DNA of 64,000 nucleotides, from contig NZ_RBKS01000001.1 of NCBI RefSeq assembly GCF_003634555.1, forward strand, positions 2,480,001-2,544,000, read 5' to 3'. A program made the position numbers and the translations under genes. The notes beneath the pieces were generated by a model. It made no database searches. It was not told the DNA's origin and saw nothing but the letters and a program-made list of their open reading frames with translations. Source of the stretch: Frondihabitans australicus. Its GTDB lineage: Bacteria > Actinomycetota > Actinomycetes > Actinomycetales > Microbacteriaceae. Shown in pieces: positions 8,200 through 16,677 of the stretch. Positions within the stretch are counted from its first letter, which is position 1. Every line of letters begins with the position of its first letter.

Positions 8200-9471
8200 A
8201 TGAGGATCGACTGGGCGAAGGCGGTGAGGTCGCGGCCGTTCCGAGTCGACCTCGCGGTCGGCCTGGTCCTCGCCGCGATCTCGCTCGTGCCCTGGGGCTT
8301 CGACTTCGTGCGCCCGCACGTCATCACGGCGATCCTCGCCCTGGCCGCGATCGCCCTGCGGCGGGTGACCCCGAGCGGCGCCCTCGCCGTGGCGTGGGTC
8401 ATGGCCGCGTTCGAGATCGGCCTCGGCGAGCGCCCGAGCCCGATCGCGGTCGCCTACGTGGTCGTCCTCTACGCGACCGCCCGGCTCGGCAGCCGCTACG
8501 TCGTCATGGTCGGAGCCGGCTCGGCCGTCGCCGGCGGCGCGGTCGCCTCGTACTACCTCGCCGTGACCGGAGCCCGCTTCACCGAGCTGCTCTACGGGTC
8601 GCTCGTCCAGAGCGTCCTCACGGCCGTCGCGCCCGTCGCGCTGCTGGGCTCGGCCTGGCTGGTCGGCCTCGCCGTCCGCTTCTTCTCCGGGCGGGCCGAC
8701 GAGTCGTCGCTCCGCCTCGTCGCCGAGACCGAGGCGCACCGGGCCCTCGACGTCGCCGCCGAGGAGCGCGCCCGCGCCGCCATGGCCCGCGACGTCCACG
8801 ACATCGTCGGGCACTCGCTCGCCGTCATCATCGCCCAGGCCGACTCGATCGAGTTCCTCGACGACACCGACCGCATCCGGGCCGTCGGCCAGACCATCGC
8901 GCAGACGGCGCGCTCGTCGCTCGGAGAGGTGCGGGACGTCCTTTCCGGCACCAGCTCGCGTGGGGACGACTCCGAGCCGCAGGATCTGGGGGCGCTGGTC
9001 GAGCAGGTCCGCGCGGCCGGCGTCGTCGTCGAGCACTCGCTGCGGGGCGAGCGGCGCACCCTCGATCCTGCGCTCTCGATCGTGGTCCGCCGAGTCGCGC
9101 AGGAGATGCTGACCAACGCCCTGCGGCACGGCACCCCCGGGCGCCCGATCGACTTCCGCGAGACGTGGCGATCGGGCGACGTGGTGCTCGAGGTCGAGAA
9201 CGAGGTGCCGCAGGATCCAGCGGCCTCGGCGGCGATCGCCTCCCCTGCCGTGCCGGGTTCGACCGCGACCCCGACCCCGACCCCGGCCTCCGCGCCCGCT
9301 CCGGTCTCGACCGCGGGCGGCGGGCTCGGCGTGGCCGGGATGCGGGCCCGGGTGACGGCGGTCGGCGGGTTCCTCGAGGCCGAGGCGCTCGACGGCGTCT
9401 TCACGGCCCGCGCCCGAATCCCCCTGCCCCGTACCGACCCGCTCGACATCTTCACTCCGGAGGAGCCATGA
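8200..9471 (+). CDS. Sensor histidine kinase, NarL/DesK type
   Basis: A 423-residue membrane kinase. Residues 1-160 form about five or six membrane helices with very short loops, so sensing is probably within the membrane. The HisKA_3 dimerization helix carries the phospho-acceptor H200 (ARDVHDIVGHS), and the ATP-binding domain has N306 (EMLTNALRHG) and a G-box GGGLGVAGMRARV. A Thr/Pro/Ala-rich linker (about 350-375) interrupts the ATPase domain. Its TGA overlaps the ATG of the response regulator (ATGA), giving a coupled two-component pair. The signal is not evident. Confidence 0.93.
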   Translation: MRIDWAKAVRSRPFRVDLAVGLVLAAISLVPWGFDFVRPHVITAILALAAIALRRVTPSGALAVAWVMAAFEIGLGERPSPIAVAYVVVLYATARLGSRYVVMVGAGSAVAGGAVASYYLAVTGARFTELLYGSLVQSVLTAVAPVALLGSAWLVGLAVRFFSGRADESSLRLVAETEAHRALDVAAEERARAAMARDVHDIVGHSLAVIIAQADSIEFLDDTDRIRAVGQTIAQTARSSLGEVRDVLSGTSSRGDDSEPQDLGALVEQVRAAGVVVEHSLRGERRTLDPALSIVVRRVAQEMLTNALRHGTPGRPIDFRETWRSGDVVLEVENEVPQDPAASAAIASPAVPGSTATPTPTPASAPAPVSTAGGGLGVAGMRARVTAVGGFLEAEALDGVFTARARIPLPRTDPLDIFTPEEP

Positions 9472-10127
9472 TCCGCATCGTCCTCGTCGACGACCAGCAG
9501 CTGTTCCGCGCCGGCGTGCGCGTGGCGCTCGACGCTCAGACCGACCTCGAGGTCGTCGGCGAGGCGTCGGACGGCCGGGAGGCCCTGGCCGTCATCGCCG
9601 CGACGGAGCCCGACGTCGTGCTTCTCGACATGCGCATGCCGGTGCTCGACGGCGTCGAGACGGTGCGGGCGCTGTTCGGGCCCACCGGCCCGGCGAAGCG
9701 TCCGCGCGTGATCGTGCTCACGACGTTCGCGCTCGACGCCGCCGCGGCGACGGCGATCCGGGCCGGGGCGAGCGGCTTCCTGCTCAAGGACTCGACACCG
9801 GCTTTCCTCATCGCCGCCGTGCGCGCCGTGCACGCCGGGAGCTCGGTGCTCGCGCCGGACGAGCTCGGTCAGCTGTTCGGGCTCGACGTCGACACCGCGC
9901 CCGCTCCCCCGGCTCCTGCGGCGTTCCGGTCGCTGACCAAGCGTGAGCGCGTCGTCTTCGAGCTCGCCGCCCGCGGGCTGTCGAACACCGAGATCGCCGC
10001 GGAGGAGTTCGTGAGCGAGTCGACTGTGAAGACCCACATCTCGGCCGTCCTCGCGAAGCTCGGATTGCGCGACCGCGTGCAGATCGTGGTCTACGCGCAC
10101 GACAACCGCCTCCTCGGCCAGCCCTGA
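9468..10127 (+). CDS. Response regulator, NarL/LuxR type
   Basis: A 219-residue DNA-binding response regulator. The receiver domain has the acidic pair at residues 8-9, phospho-acceptor D54 (VVLLDMRMP) and Lys in FLLKDSTP. The C-terminal LuxR helix-turn-helix (LTKRERVVFELAARGLSNTE, then STVKTHISAVLAKL) occupies about 150-210. It is the partner of the overlapping kinase. Its stop is followed within two bases by a 58-bp palindrome that probably ends transcription from both sides. Confidence 0.94.
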   Translation: MIRIVLVDDQQLFRAGVRVALDAQTDLEVVGEASDGREALAVIAATEPDVVLLDMRMPVLDGVETVRALFGPTGPAKRPRVIVLTTFALDAAAATAIRAGASGFLLKDSTPAFLIAAVRAVHAGSSVLAPDELGQLFGLDVDTAPAPPAPAAFRSLTKRERVVFELAARGLSNTEIAAEEFVSESTVKTHISAVLAKLGLRDRVQIVVYAHDNRLLGQP

Positions 10128-10128
10128 C

Positions 10129-10186
10129 GCGACAAAACGCGACACCTGCGACGCGTTGGAGCGTCGCGGGTGTCGCGTTTTGTCGC
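10129..10186. repeat. 58-bp palindrome, family A copy 1 (likely bidirectional terminator)
   Basis: Two 26-bp arms (10129-10154 and 10161-10186) pair around a 6-base loop, with one G-T wobble. The outer part is GCGACAAAACGCGACACC. It fills the gap between a plus-strand response regulator and a minus-strand toxin gene, where a bidirectional terminator is expected. Near-identical copies occur at 17269 and 21724. Confidence 0.9.
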
Positions 10187-10217
10187 TGAACGGCCCGGGC
10201 GGACAGCCAGAGGGGCG

Positions 10218-10607
10218 CTAGCGCGGCGTGGGCACGAGGATCTCGACCCGCGACGCGACGTACCGGAAGTCGCCGGGATTCAGGGTCGCGAGCTTCGCAC
10301 CGAGCTCGAACGCGGTCGCGGCGATCATGAGGTCGCGGGAGCGCGTGTGGCTCGGAGCGTGAGGATGCACGAGCGACATGAGCTCGGCGTGGTATGTCGC
10401 AGTCGACTCGAGATACGGGTGCCACTGAAAACCCGACGCACGCAGCCTCGCCAGACGCGTGCGGCGCTCGTTGTAGAGGTCGGCGGTCTTGGCTGCAGCG
10501 ATTCCGAATTCAAGCTCTGCCAGCACCACGACGGACGACACATAGGGTTCGTCGGGCAGGTCGAGATCGTCGTAGTCGATGAGCACGGACGTGTCGAACA
10601 GGATCAC
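10218..10607 (-). CDS. PIN-domain ribonuclease toxin (VapC-like)
   Basis: A 129-residue PIN-domain protein, the toxin of a type II toxin-antitoxin pair. The acidic metal-binding residues are in place: D5 (LFDTSVLID), E31 (LAELEFG), D92 (SRDLMIAATA) and D113 (NPGDF). The GTG start at 10607 overlaps the stop of the antitoxin gene (GTGA), which is why I rejected the longer frame starting at 10676. VapC toxins cut specific RNAs such as tRNA or rRNA when the antitoxin is degraded. The target is not predictable here. Confidence 0.88.
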   Translation of the reverse strand: MILFDTSVLIDYDDLDLPDEPYVSSVVVLAELEFGIAAAKTADLYNERRTRLARLRASGFQWHPYLESTATYHAELMSLVHPHAPSHTRSRDLMIAATAFELGAKLATLNPGDFRYVASRVEILVPTPR

Positions 10608-10966
10608 TTGCCCTGGCGCTCCCACGGGTCGAAGAACTCGTCGTCGCCGTAGACGGAGCGGATGTCGGCGAGCCACGCGTCTTTCGCCTCGCGAGACATC
10701 GGCGGCAGAGGGTTTTCAGCCATGCGTCGGCGGAACTCGGACGCGGAGACGCCCACGACCTGAATCGACTGCGCCTCGACGACGCGCTCGAGCACGTCGA
10801 GGGGCACGAGGCCGGCGACCGGTCGGCCGTTCACGGTGATGACGCGGGCCTCGTGATCGGCCTGCACCGCCGCGATGACCTTGGAGGCGTTCTGCTTGAG
10901 TTCGCGTACGCCGACGGGCTCGGGGTGCTGCCGCACATCGCGGGGACTCTCGTGGACCACAGACAT
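10604..10966 (-). CDS. Phd/YefM-family antitoxin (VapB-like)
   Basis: A 120-residue protein whose first half is a Phd/YefM DNA-binding domain (GVRELKQNASKVIAAVQ, then VITVNGRPVAGLVPL). The second half is a charged, proline-containing tail (FRRRMAENPLPPMS to the end) that would wrap the toxin. It precedes the PIN toxin with a 4-base overlap. As in other such pairs it probably represses its own promoter; I could not pick out a clear operator in the upstream sequence. Confidence 0.87.
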   Translation of the reverse strand: MSVVHESPRDVRQHPEPVGVRELKQNASKVIAAVQADHEARVITVNGRPVAGLVPLDVLERVVEAQSIQVVGVSASEFRRRMAENPLPPMSREAKDAWLADIRSVYGDDEFFDPWERQGK

Positions 10967-11090
10967 GCAGCCAGAGTAGCCCAGATGTAGAACATGTGCT
11001 TCGACCCTGTGGGCAACGCCCGTTGGCCGGATAGCGAACTTCGTCGACAGAATGTCTAGACGAACTAGCCAGCGCTCCGCCATGATGTGC

Positions 11091-11111
11091 GAGACGCCCC
11101 CGCGGCGTCTC
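11091..11111. terminator. Hairpin, 8-bp stem
   Basis: GAGACGCC (11091-11098) pairs perfectly with GGCGTCTC (11104-11111) around a 5-base loop. No U-tract follows on either strand. It lies in the 229-bp gap between the antitoxin gene and the Bcr/CflA gene, which otherwise shows no coding signal. Confidence 0.4.
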
Positions 11112-11160
11112 CTTGGGTAAGCATGAAAGCCCGTCTCTCGTAGGGGGAGGCCGGGCACTG

Positions 11161-11192
11161 GCGAGGGTCGAGATTCGGGTCCCGACCCTCGC
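11161..11192. terminator. Hairpin after Bcr/CflA transporter gene
   Basis: GCGAGGGTCG (11161-11170) pairs with CGACCCTCGC (11183-11192) around a 12-base loop, three bases beyond the stop of the minus-strand transporter gene. The position fits a terminator, although the U-run on the minus strand is absent. Confidence 0.5.
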
Positions 11193-11195
11193 CTT

Positions 11196-12440
11196 TCACG
11201 TGGCCTCGGCGGCTTCGCGAGGCACGGGTCGGCGGCGCGAGGTCGCCGCGAGCACGACGATGTCGACCACGAAGAACACCGCCATGGCCAGGGCCATCGT
11301 CGGGACTCCCCCGCCCAGGACGCCCGTGAGAGGCGTCGTCGCCGAGCCGACGAGGAACGTGATGCCCGAGAGCAGCGACGACGCCGCACCCGAGTAGTCG
11401 GACCCCGCCTCCTGCGCCATGACGGAGCCCGCAGCACCCGTCATGCCCTGGCCCCCGACGATCGCCGTGAGGAAAGGCCACACCATGCCGAGCGTGAGCG
11501 GCCCCGGCAGGACATGCGTGACGACGACCAGCAGCACCACCGACAGGGTCGACAGGCCGACGCCGACGACGATGAGGCGTCGCGGACCGAAGCGGCCGAC
11601 GAGGCGCGCGAACAGCCAGCTCATCAGCACCATCGCCAGCGCGTTCGTCGCGAACACCACGGAGTAGAGCGATTCCGAGACCCCGAGGGTGGTCTCGAGG
11701 ACGAAGGCCGAGCCGCCGATGTAGACGAAGAAACCGGCTGTCGCCAGGCTGTTGACGACGAGCGGACGCAGGAAGGCCGGCCGGCGGATCACGCGGGCCA
11801 TTCCGATCCACAGTCGCCGGAAGCCCGAGACCGGGTCGTCCGTGCGCGGCCGCAACGACTCCGGCACGCCGAACCACGCCGACGCCAGCATCGCCACGCC
11901 GAGCACGCCCATGAAGACGAACACTCCGCGCCAGCTCGAGAACGACAGGATCACACCGCCGATCGCCGGCGCGATCACCGGCCCGATCAGCGTGATCGCC
12001 CCGAGCATCCCGTACTTCTGCGCGCGCTCGACGCCGGTGTAGCGGTCCGCGACCACCGCCCTGCCGACGGCCGCGCAGGCTCCTGCGGCCGCGCCCTGGA
12101 ACAGCCGCAGCACGAGCAGCGCGCCGATCGACGGGGCCACGGCGCACGCGAGGCCCGCCACGGCGTAGGTGAGGGCACCGAGCAGGAGCAGGGGCCGCCG
12201 CCCGCGCACATCGCTGATCGGCCCCGCGAAGAGCATCCCCACGGCGAGGCCCACGATGCACACGGTGATCGAGAGCTGGGCCGCCGACGCCGTCGTGGAC
12301 AGCGAGGTGCGGAGAGCCGGGAGCGCGGCGATGTACGTGTCGGTGGAGAACGGTCCGGCGCCGACCACGAGGGCCAGAGCCAGGAGCGGCGGAGTCCTCT
12401 GGGCCGTTCGGTCGCCCGTCCTCACCGCCGCATCGCTCAC
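11196..12440 (-). CDS. Bcr/CflA-family MFS drug exporter
   Basis: A roughly 414-residue proton-driven exporter with 12 predicted membrane helices. Family marks include the opening GPFSTDTYIAALPAL, the loop motif GPISDVRGRRPLLL between helices 2 and 3, and GRAVVADRY. The start is uncertain: GTG 12440 (VSDAAVRTG) is used here, while an in-frame ATG at 12467 is also possible. It lies alone on the minus strand just downstream of the LLM monooxygenase gene, possibly co-transcribed with it. Such exporters carry bicyclomycin, chloramphenicol or sulfonamides; the natural substrate is unknown. Confidence 0.88.
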   Translation of the reverse strand: MSDAAVRTGDRTAQRTPPLLALALVVGAGPFSTDTYIAALPALRTSLSTTASAAQLSITVCIVGLAVGMLFAGPISDVRGRRPLLLLGALTYAVAGLACAVAPSIGALLVLRLFQGAAAGACAAVGRAVVADRYTGVERAQKYGMLGAITLIGPVIAPAIGGVILSFSSWRGVFVFMGVLGVAMLASAWFGVPESLRPRTDDPVSGFRRLWIGMARVIRRPAFLRPLVVNSLATAGFFVYIGGSAFVLETTLGVSESLYSVVFATNALAMVLMSWLFARLVGRFGPRRLIVVGVGLSTLSVVLLVVVTHVLPGPLTLGMVWPFLTAIVGGQGMTGAAGSVMAQEAGSDYSGAASSLLSGITFLVGSATTPLTGVLGGGVPTMALAMAVFFVVDIVVLAATSRRRPVPREAAEAT

Positions 12441-12450
12441 ACGTGAAAAC

Positions 12451-13809
12451 CTACCGCTGGTTCGCACGCCCGGGATGGGAGAGGGGGAGGCGGGGGCTGT
12501 CGGATGCGGTGAGGCGCTCGCGCATCGAGCCCTCGCGCGGCTCCTGCGGCAGCATGCCCCGGTCGCGGAGAAGCGGCATGACCCGGTCGATGAAGTCCCG
12601 GTAGCCGTGCGGGCCGCCGTAGGTATGCTGCACGAGGAAGCCGTCGACGTCGGTCGTGTCGACGATCGCCTGCAGCTGGTCGGCGACCTGCTCGGGCGTG
12701 CCGGTCGCGCGGGGGCCGCCGATCGACGTGGCGATGCCGTCGAGGATCTCGCCGACGGTCGGGCTCTCGTCGCCGTTCTGGAAGATGGCGAGCGTGGCCT
12801 GGCCCACCTCGGTCGAGACGTCCGCGAGGGTCTGGTCGGGATCGAACTTCATGAGGTCGACGCCGCTCCAGCCCATGAAGAGGGCGGCGCCCGATTCGCG
12901 AGACGGCGTCGCGTCGAGTTCGGCACGGAGCCGCCACGCCTCCTCCTCCGTGTCGCCCAGGACGATCGAGACGTCGGTGAGCACGCGCGGCGTGCCCGGC
13001 TCGCGCCCGTTCGCGGCGGCGAGCTCGCGCAGCGACTTCACGTTGCGGGCGGCGAGCTCGGGGTCGCGGTCGGAGATGAAGACGCACTCGGCGTACTTGG
13101 CTGCGAAGGCACGGCCGGCACTCGACGTGCCCGCCTGGAGCAGCGCCGGCGTCCGCTGCACGCTCGGGGTCGACGGGTAGTAGCCGTCGAGCTGGAAGTA
13201 GTGGCCGTCGTGCCGGATCCGGTGCACCTTCGACGGATCCGTGAAAGTGCGCGTCGTCTTGTCGTAGACGATCGCGTCGTCGTCCCAGGCGTCCTCCCAG
13301 AGCTTCAGCGAGAGCTCGACGAACTCGTCGGCGCGCCGGTAGCGCTCGTCGTGCGGGGTCAGCGTCTGGCCGAGGAGCTTGACGAGCGCGACCTGGTTGT
13401 CGCTCGTGACGATGTTCCACGCGATCCTGCCGCCGGTCAGGTGGTCGAGGCTCGTGAAGGCGCGGGCGTTGAGGTAGGGGTGCTGCGAGGTGGTCGAGGC
13501 GGTGACGACGAAGCCGAGGCGGTCGACGGTGGCGGCGAGGCCCGAGATCAGGGTCATCGGGTCGTGCACGGGGAACTGCACGGCCTCGCGGAGCACCACC
13601 TCGGGGACGTCCTCGCCCGACATCGGGTAGCCGAGGGCCTCGGCCAGGAAGAGGAAGTCGAATCCGCCGGCGTCAAGCTCGCGCACCATGGTCTGCCAGT
13701 ACTCGAGGGTGGCGAAGTCGCGGGTGTCGCTCCGCTCGTGGCTCCAGCTGTTGCCGATGAAGTTGGGCGTCAGCTCTTCGAAGGCGCCGAGGATGATCTG
13801 CTTGGTCAC
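12451..13809 (-). CDS. LLM-class flavin monooxygenase, NtaA/SnaA/SoxA family
   Basis: A 452-residue flavin-dependent monooxygenase with a luciferase-like TIM barrel. The family is recognised by segments such as GRIAWNIVTS, DDDAIVYDKTTRTFTDPSKV, and HRIRHDGHYFQLDGYY. Members (NtaA, DszA, SsuD relatives) use reduced FMN from a separate reductase to oxidize chelators, sulfur or alkanesulfonate compounds. The GTG start at 13809 has CAGGAGA eight bases upstream; the much longer open frame above it is not coding. An XRE-cupin regulator gene lies upstream on the same strand, separated by a G-quadruplex-like tract. Confidence 0.9.
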   Translation of the reverse strand: MTKQIILGAFEELTPNFIGNSWSHERSDTRDFATLEYWQTMVRELDAGGFDFLFLAEALGYPMSGEDVPEVVLREAVQFPVHDPMTLISGLAATVDRLGFVVTASTTSQHPYLNARAFTSLDHLTGGRIAWNIVTSDNQVALVKLLGQTLTPHDERYRRADEFVELSLKLWEDAWDDDAIVYDKTTRTFTDPSKVHRIRHDGHYFQLDGYYPSTPSVQRTPALLQAGTSSAGRAFAAKYAECVFISDRDPELAARNVKSLRELAAANGREPGTPRVLTDVSIVLGDTEEEAWRLRAELDATPSRESGAALFMGWSGVDLMKFDPDQTLADVSTEVGQATLAIFQNGDESPTVGEILDGIATSIGGPRATGTPEQVADQLQAIVDTTDVDGFLVQHTYGGPHGYRDFIDRVMPLLRDRGMLPQEPREGSMRERLTASDSPRLPLSHPGRANQR

Positions 13810-13823
13810 GGGGTGTCTCCTGC

Positions 13824-13852
13824 GGGGTCGGGGCGGGTCGGGGCGGGCGGGG
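13824..13852 (+). other. G-quadruplex-forming tract
   Basis: Six runs of three or four G occur in 29 bases (13824-27, 13830-33, 13835-37, 13840-43, 13845-47, 13849-52) with one- or two-base loops. It lies just upstream of the GTG of the LLM monooxygenase gene, on the template strand for that gene, and a further G-rich stretch extends to 13872. Confidence 0.7.
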
Positions 13853-13889
13853 ATGACGTCGGGTCGGGCGGGGTGTCGTCGTGCCGGTG

Positions 13890-14474
13890 TCAGAGCGTGT
13901 GGGGTCGGGCGGCTGCGCCGTTGATCACCAGGATCCGCACGCCACCCGGGGCCGAGCTCGTCCAGCGATGCGAGCGCCCGCTGTCGAACCAGACGGAGTC
14001 GCCGAGACCGAGCTCGAGGGTCTCGTGACGCTCGATCTCGAGGGTGAGGGAGCCCTCCACGACGTAGAGGAACTCCTCGCCGTCGTGAGCGAACCAGCCG
14101 CCCAGGTCGTCGCCGCAGGAGCCCACGACCTCGTCGACCTGCAGGTCTCGGCCCGGCGCGCTCACGAGCACGTGGACGCGGGCGGCGTTCGGCAGATCGG
14201 ACATCGGCGACGGCGTCGGCGACCCGCGGCGGACCACGACGACCTCGGAGGCGTCGGTCGGCGGCAGGAGGTCCTGGGGGGTCACGCCGAGCGCGTCGGC
14301 GAGACGGAACAGCGTCGCGATGCTCGGTGAGGCCTTGCCGTTCTCCATCTGCGACAGGTGCGGCTGGCTCACGCCCGCGCGCTCGGCGAGCTGCGCGAGC
14401 GTGAGGCCGGCGGCTCGCCTCGCGGCCCGGAGGACGCGGCCGAGCGCCGAATCGAGGGCGGTGTCGGCGGGCAT
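13890..14474 (-). CDS. XRE-family regulator with cupin sensor domain
   Basis: A 194-residue regulator. The N-terminal lambda-repressor-like helix-turn-helix covers about 13-68 (LTLAQLAERAGVSQPHLSQM), followed by a C-terminal cupin_2 barrel (about 105-190: GEEFLYVVEGSLTLEI, DSVWFDSGRSHRW). This SinR/PuuR-like layout senses a small metabolite. It lies upstream of the LLM monooxygenase on the same strand and diverges from a Gfo/Idh dehydrogenase at 14594, so either could be its target. Confidence 0.9.
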   Translation of the reverse strand: MPADTALDSALGRVLRAARRAAGLTLAQLAERAGVSQPHLSQMENGKASPSIATLFRLADALGVTPQDLLPPTDASEVVVVRRGSPTPSPMSDLPNAARVHVLVSAPGRDLQVDEVVGSCGDDLGGWFAHDGEEFLYVVEGSLTLEIERHETLELGLGDSVWFDSGRSHRWTSSAPGGVRILVINGAAARPHTL

Positions 14475-14537
14475 GAGAACACCCTGGCAGATATTCGCGT
14501 GAGTGAAGTTTCTTCCGTGTTACAAATTCTACCGCAA

Positions 14538-14560
14538 GCATGTCCTGTCATGCGTACAAT
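14538..14560 (+). promoter_or_regulatory. Candidate promoter/operator for Gfo/Idh gene
   Basis: A short inverted repeat GCATG (14538-42) and CATGC (14549-53) abuts a -10-like TACAAT (14555-14560), 33 bp before the ATG at 14594. No convincing -35 is present, so an activator or a repressor such as the divergent XRE-cupin protein may act here. Confidence 0.4.
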
Positions 14561-14593
14561 AGGCGGACCATCCCGCACGCAGAGAGGCGCGCC

Positions 14594-15586
14594 ATGCAGA
14601 GATTCGCCCTGATCGGCGCCGGCTTCATCGGCACGGTCCACGCCCAGAACCTCGCCGCCCACCCCGGCATCGAGTTCGTCGGCATCCACGACGTGGCCGA
14701 GGCCCGGGCGCAGGAGCTCGCGGCACGCTTCGGCACGCGATCCCTCTCGGCCGCCGAGGTGTTCGACCCCGCCACGGTCGACGCGGTCTTCATCGCCTCG
14801 TCGACCGACACGCACGCCGTCCACCTCCGGAGCGCCGCCGACGCGGGCCTCGCCGTGATGTGCGAGAAGCCCATCGCTCCCGACCTGGCCGAGGCACGAG
14901 CCGTCGTCGACTATGTCACCGCCTCCGGCGTCCCGGCGATGCTCGACTTCAACCGCCGCTACGATCGCGACCACGCGGGCCTGCAGCGGGTGGTGCGCAA
15001 GGGCGGCGTCGGGGCGGTCGAGCTCGTGCAGATGTCCACGCGCGGGCCGTCGCTGCCGCCGATCGAGTACCTCCGTGTCTCCGGCGGGCAGATGGCCGAT
15101 CAGACGGTGCACTTCTTCGACCTGCTGCGCTGGATCACCGGGCAGGAGCCGGTGTCGGTCGCCGTCCAGGGCTCGGCCCTGGTCGACCCGTCGATCGCCG
15201 AGTTCGGCGACGTCGACACCTCCGTCGCCACCCTCACCCTCGAGTCCGGCGCGATCGTCGAGATCGACAGCGTCCGACGCACGGGCTACGGCTACGACGA
15301 GCGCATCGAGGTTATGGGATCGACCGGTCTCGTCGAGTCGCGGCGGAACCGGACGAGCAACGTCGCCGTCTACGGAGCGGGTGCCGTGACCGAAGCCGGG
15401 CTGCACCCGGGGTGGTTCGAGCGCGTGCAGCCGACGTACGCGCTCGCGCTGGCGGCTTTCGTCGAGGCGCTCGAGGCCGGGCACCCGGCTCCTGCGACTC
15501 TCGAGGACGGCCTTCGGGCGCAGGCCATCGCGGAGGCCGCGACCCGGGCACTCCGGTCGGGGCGCACCGAGGCCATCGAGTACTGA
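14594..15586 (+). CDS. Gfo/Idh/MocA-family dehydrogenase, inositol 2-dehydrogenase-like
   Basis: A 330-residue NAD-dependent dehydrogenase. The Rossmann motif is ALIGAGFIGTVHAQN, the EKP motif is CEKPIAPDL, and the substrate domain includes DFNRRYDRDH and the catalytic segment QMADQTVHFFDLL with Asp and His four residues apart, as in myo-inositol 2-dehydrogenase (IolG). ATG 14594 was preferred over upstream 14540. No other inositol genes are adjacent, so the substrate could be another polyol or aldose. Confidence 0.85.
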   Translation: MQRFALIGAGFIGTVHAQNLAAHPGIEFVGIHDVAEARAQELAARFGTRSLSAAEVFDPATVDAVFIASSTDTHAVHLRSAADAGLAVMCEKPIAPDLAEARAVVDYVTASGVPAMLDFNRRYDRDHAGLQRVVRKGGVGAVELVQMSTRGPSLPPIEYLRVSGGQMADQTVHFFDLLRWITGQEPVSVAVQGSALVDPSIAEFGDVDTSVATLTLESGAIVEIDSVRRTGYGYDERIEVMGSTGLVESRRNRTSNVAVYGAGAVTEAGLHPGWFERVQPTYALALAAFVEALEAGHPAPATLEDGLRAQAIAEAATRALRSGRTEAIEY

Positions 15587-15635
15587 GGCAGTCGTCGCGC
15601 GCTGCGGCGCGAGGCCGGTCGCCGGCGCCTCGCGC

Positions 15636-16007
15636 TCAGCGAGGCAGGTGAGGCAGGAGCTCGGCGACGCGCGGCGAGTCCTGGAACACGCGGAGCTCCT
15701 GCGAGCAGCGGCACGCCACGGCCACCTTTCGCGCCCACTCGACGGCCTCGTCGCGGGTCTCGACCTCGATGACGGCGTAGCCCCCGTTCAGATCCTGCGA
15801 CTGAGGGAAGGACGCCCCGTCGGTGACGGTTCCGTCGCCCGCGACCGTGACCACGGCGACGTCCTCGTCGATGCCGCCGGTGAAGAGGAGGACGCCCGCG
15901 GCAGCCGCCTCCTGCACCCAGGCGTAGGCGGCGTCGGCGACCGCCGGCAGCTCGTCGTCGGTGATGTCCATCGCCTCGCTCGGGAACGAGATCAGATACT
16001 GCCTCAT
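15636..16007 (-). CDS. YCII-family protein
   Basis: A 123-residue protein with a YCII/DGPF domain: it opens MRQYLISFPSEAM, carries WVQEAAAAGVLLFTGGID, and has VIEVETRDEAVEWARKV before the C-terminus. YCII proteins have a ferredoxin-like fold with an Asp-His pair proposed for lyase or hydrolase chemistry; DGPF-type homologues are often encoded near sigma factors or stress regulators. No biochemical role is established. The start at 16007 is the only one that keeps the family N-terminus. Confidence 0.8.
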   Translation of the reverse strand: MRQYLISFPSEAMDITDDELPAVADAAYAWVQEAAAAGVLLFTGGIDEDVAVVTVAGDGTVTDGASFPQSQDLNGGYAVIEVETRDEAVEWARKVAVACRCSQELRVFQDSPRVAELLPHLPR

Positions 16008-16048
16008 CGCGGCACCTCCAGTCGGGCGGGGCCGAGGCCGAGTCGCCG

Positions 16049-16615
16049 TCAGGCGATCAGGGCGCGCGCGCTCCGCAGGAACGATGCCGCCAGTGTGGCA
16101 CCGTCGCCCAGGTATCCGGCCACCATCGCCCCGTCGCGCAGCAGCATGAGGTCGCGCGCCGTGCCCTCTCGGTCGGCCTCGGCGACCCGTCCGCTCACCG
16201 ACTGCCCGAGCGCGTCGAGCCACCAGGTGCGGTGGGCGTCGATGAAGCGCCGGATCGGCGACTCACCGTCGGGGAACTCGGCGGCCGCATTGATGAACGG
16301 GCACCCGCGGAACCCGGGCTCGCACGCGAGCACGCCGAGGTTGCCCGCGACGAGCTCGAAGAACCGGTCGGCGTCGCCGTCGGCCACGGCGAGCGCCTGC
16401 CCGATGCCGTCGCGTTCGAGCTGCGCGCGCTTCTCGAGGTGCGCGAGCACGAGGTCGTCCTTCGAGGCGAAGTGGCGGTAGAAGGTCACCTTCGTGGTGC
16501 CCGCCGCCTCGATGATCCGGTCGACGCTCACGGCGCGGATGCCCTCGGCGTAGAACAGCTCGCTCGCGGCCTCGACGAGGCGGTCGCGCATCGAAGTCTT
16601 CACGGCGCCGATCAT
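16049..16615 (-). CDS. TetR-family transcriptional regulator
   Basis: A 188-residue repressor with the TetR DNA-binding domain (VDRIIEAAGTTKVTFYRHF, about 30-50) and a QacR/AcrR-like C-terminal domain containing CPFINAAAEF. It diverges from a DUF308-like membrane protein, and a 22-bp palindrome between the two starts is the probable operator for both. The ligand is unknown. Confidence 0.9.
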   Translation of the reverse strand: MIGAVKTSMRDRLVEAASELFYAEGIRAVSVDRIIEAAGTTKVTFYRHFASKDDLVLAHLEKRAQLERDGIGQALAVADGDADRFFELVAGNLGVLACEPGFRGCPFINAAAEFPDGESPIRRFIDAHRTWWLDALGQSVSGRVAEADREGTARDLMLLRDGAMVAGYLGDGATLAASFLRSARALIA

Positions 16616-16629
16616 AAGCGTCCTTTCAG

Positions 16630-16651
16630 GTAGAGTGACTAGTCATTCTAC
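16630..16651. promoter_or_regulatory. 22-bp TetR operator palindrome
   Basis: The 22-bp palindrome is built round TGACTAGTCA with outer arms GTAGA and TCTAC; only one base pair deviates from perfect symmetry. It lies 14 bp upstream of the TetR start and 26 bp upstream of the divergent membrane-protein gene. Confidence 0.8.
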
Positions 16652-16677
16652 ATAGACCTCTGACGAAAGGACACACC

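Noticed and set aside
11100-11195. Possible tRNA or small RNA between TA system and MFS gene
   Set aside because: The stems do not form a cloverleaf and no T-loop consensus was found; kept only as hairpins.
14540-14593. N-terminal extension of the Gfo/Idh gene from 14540
   Set aside because: It would cross the promoter-like TACAAT and the Rossmann fold starts directly after ATG 14594.
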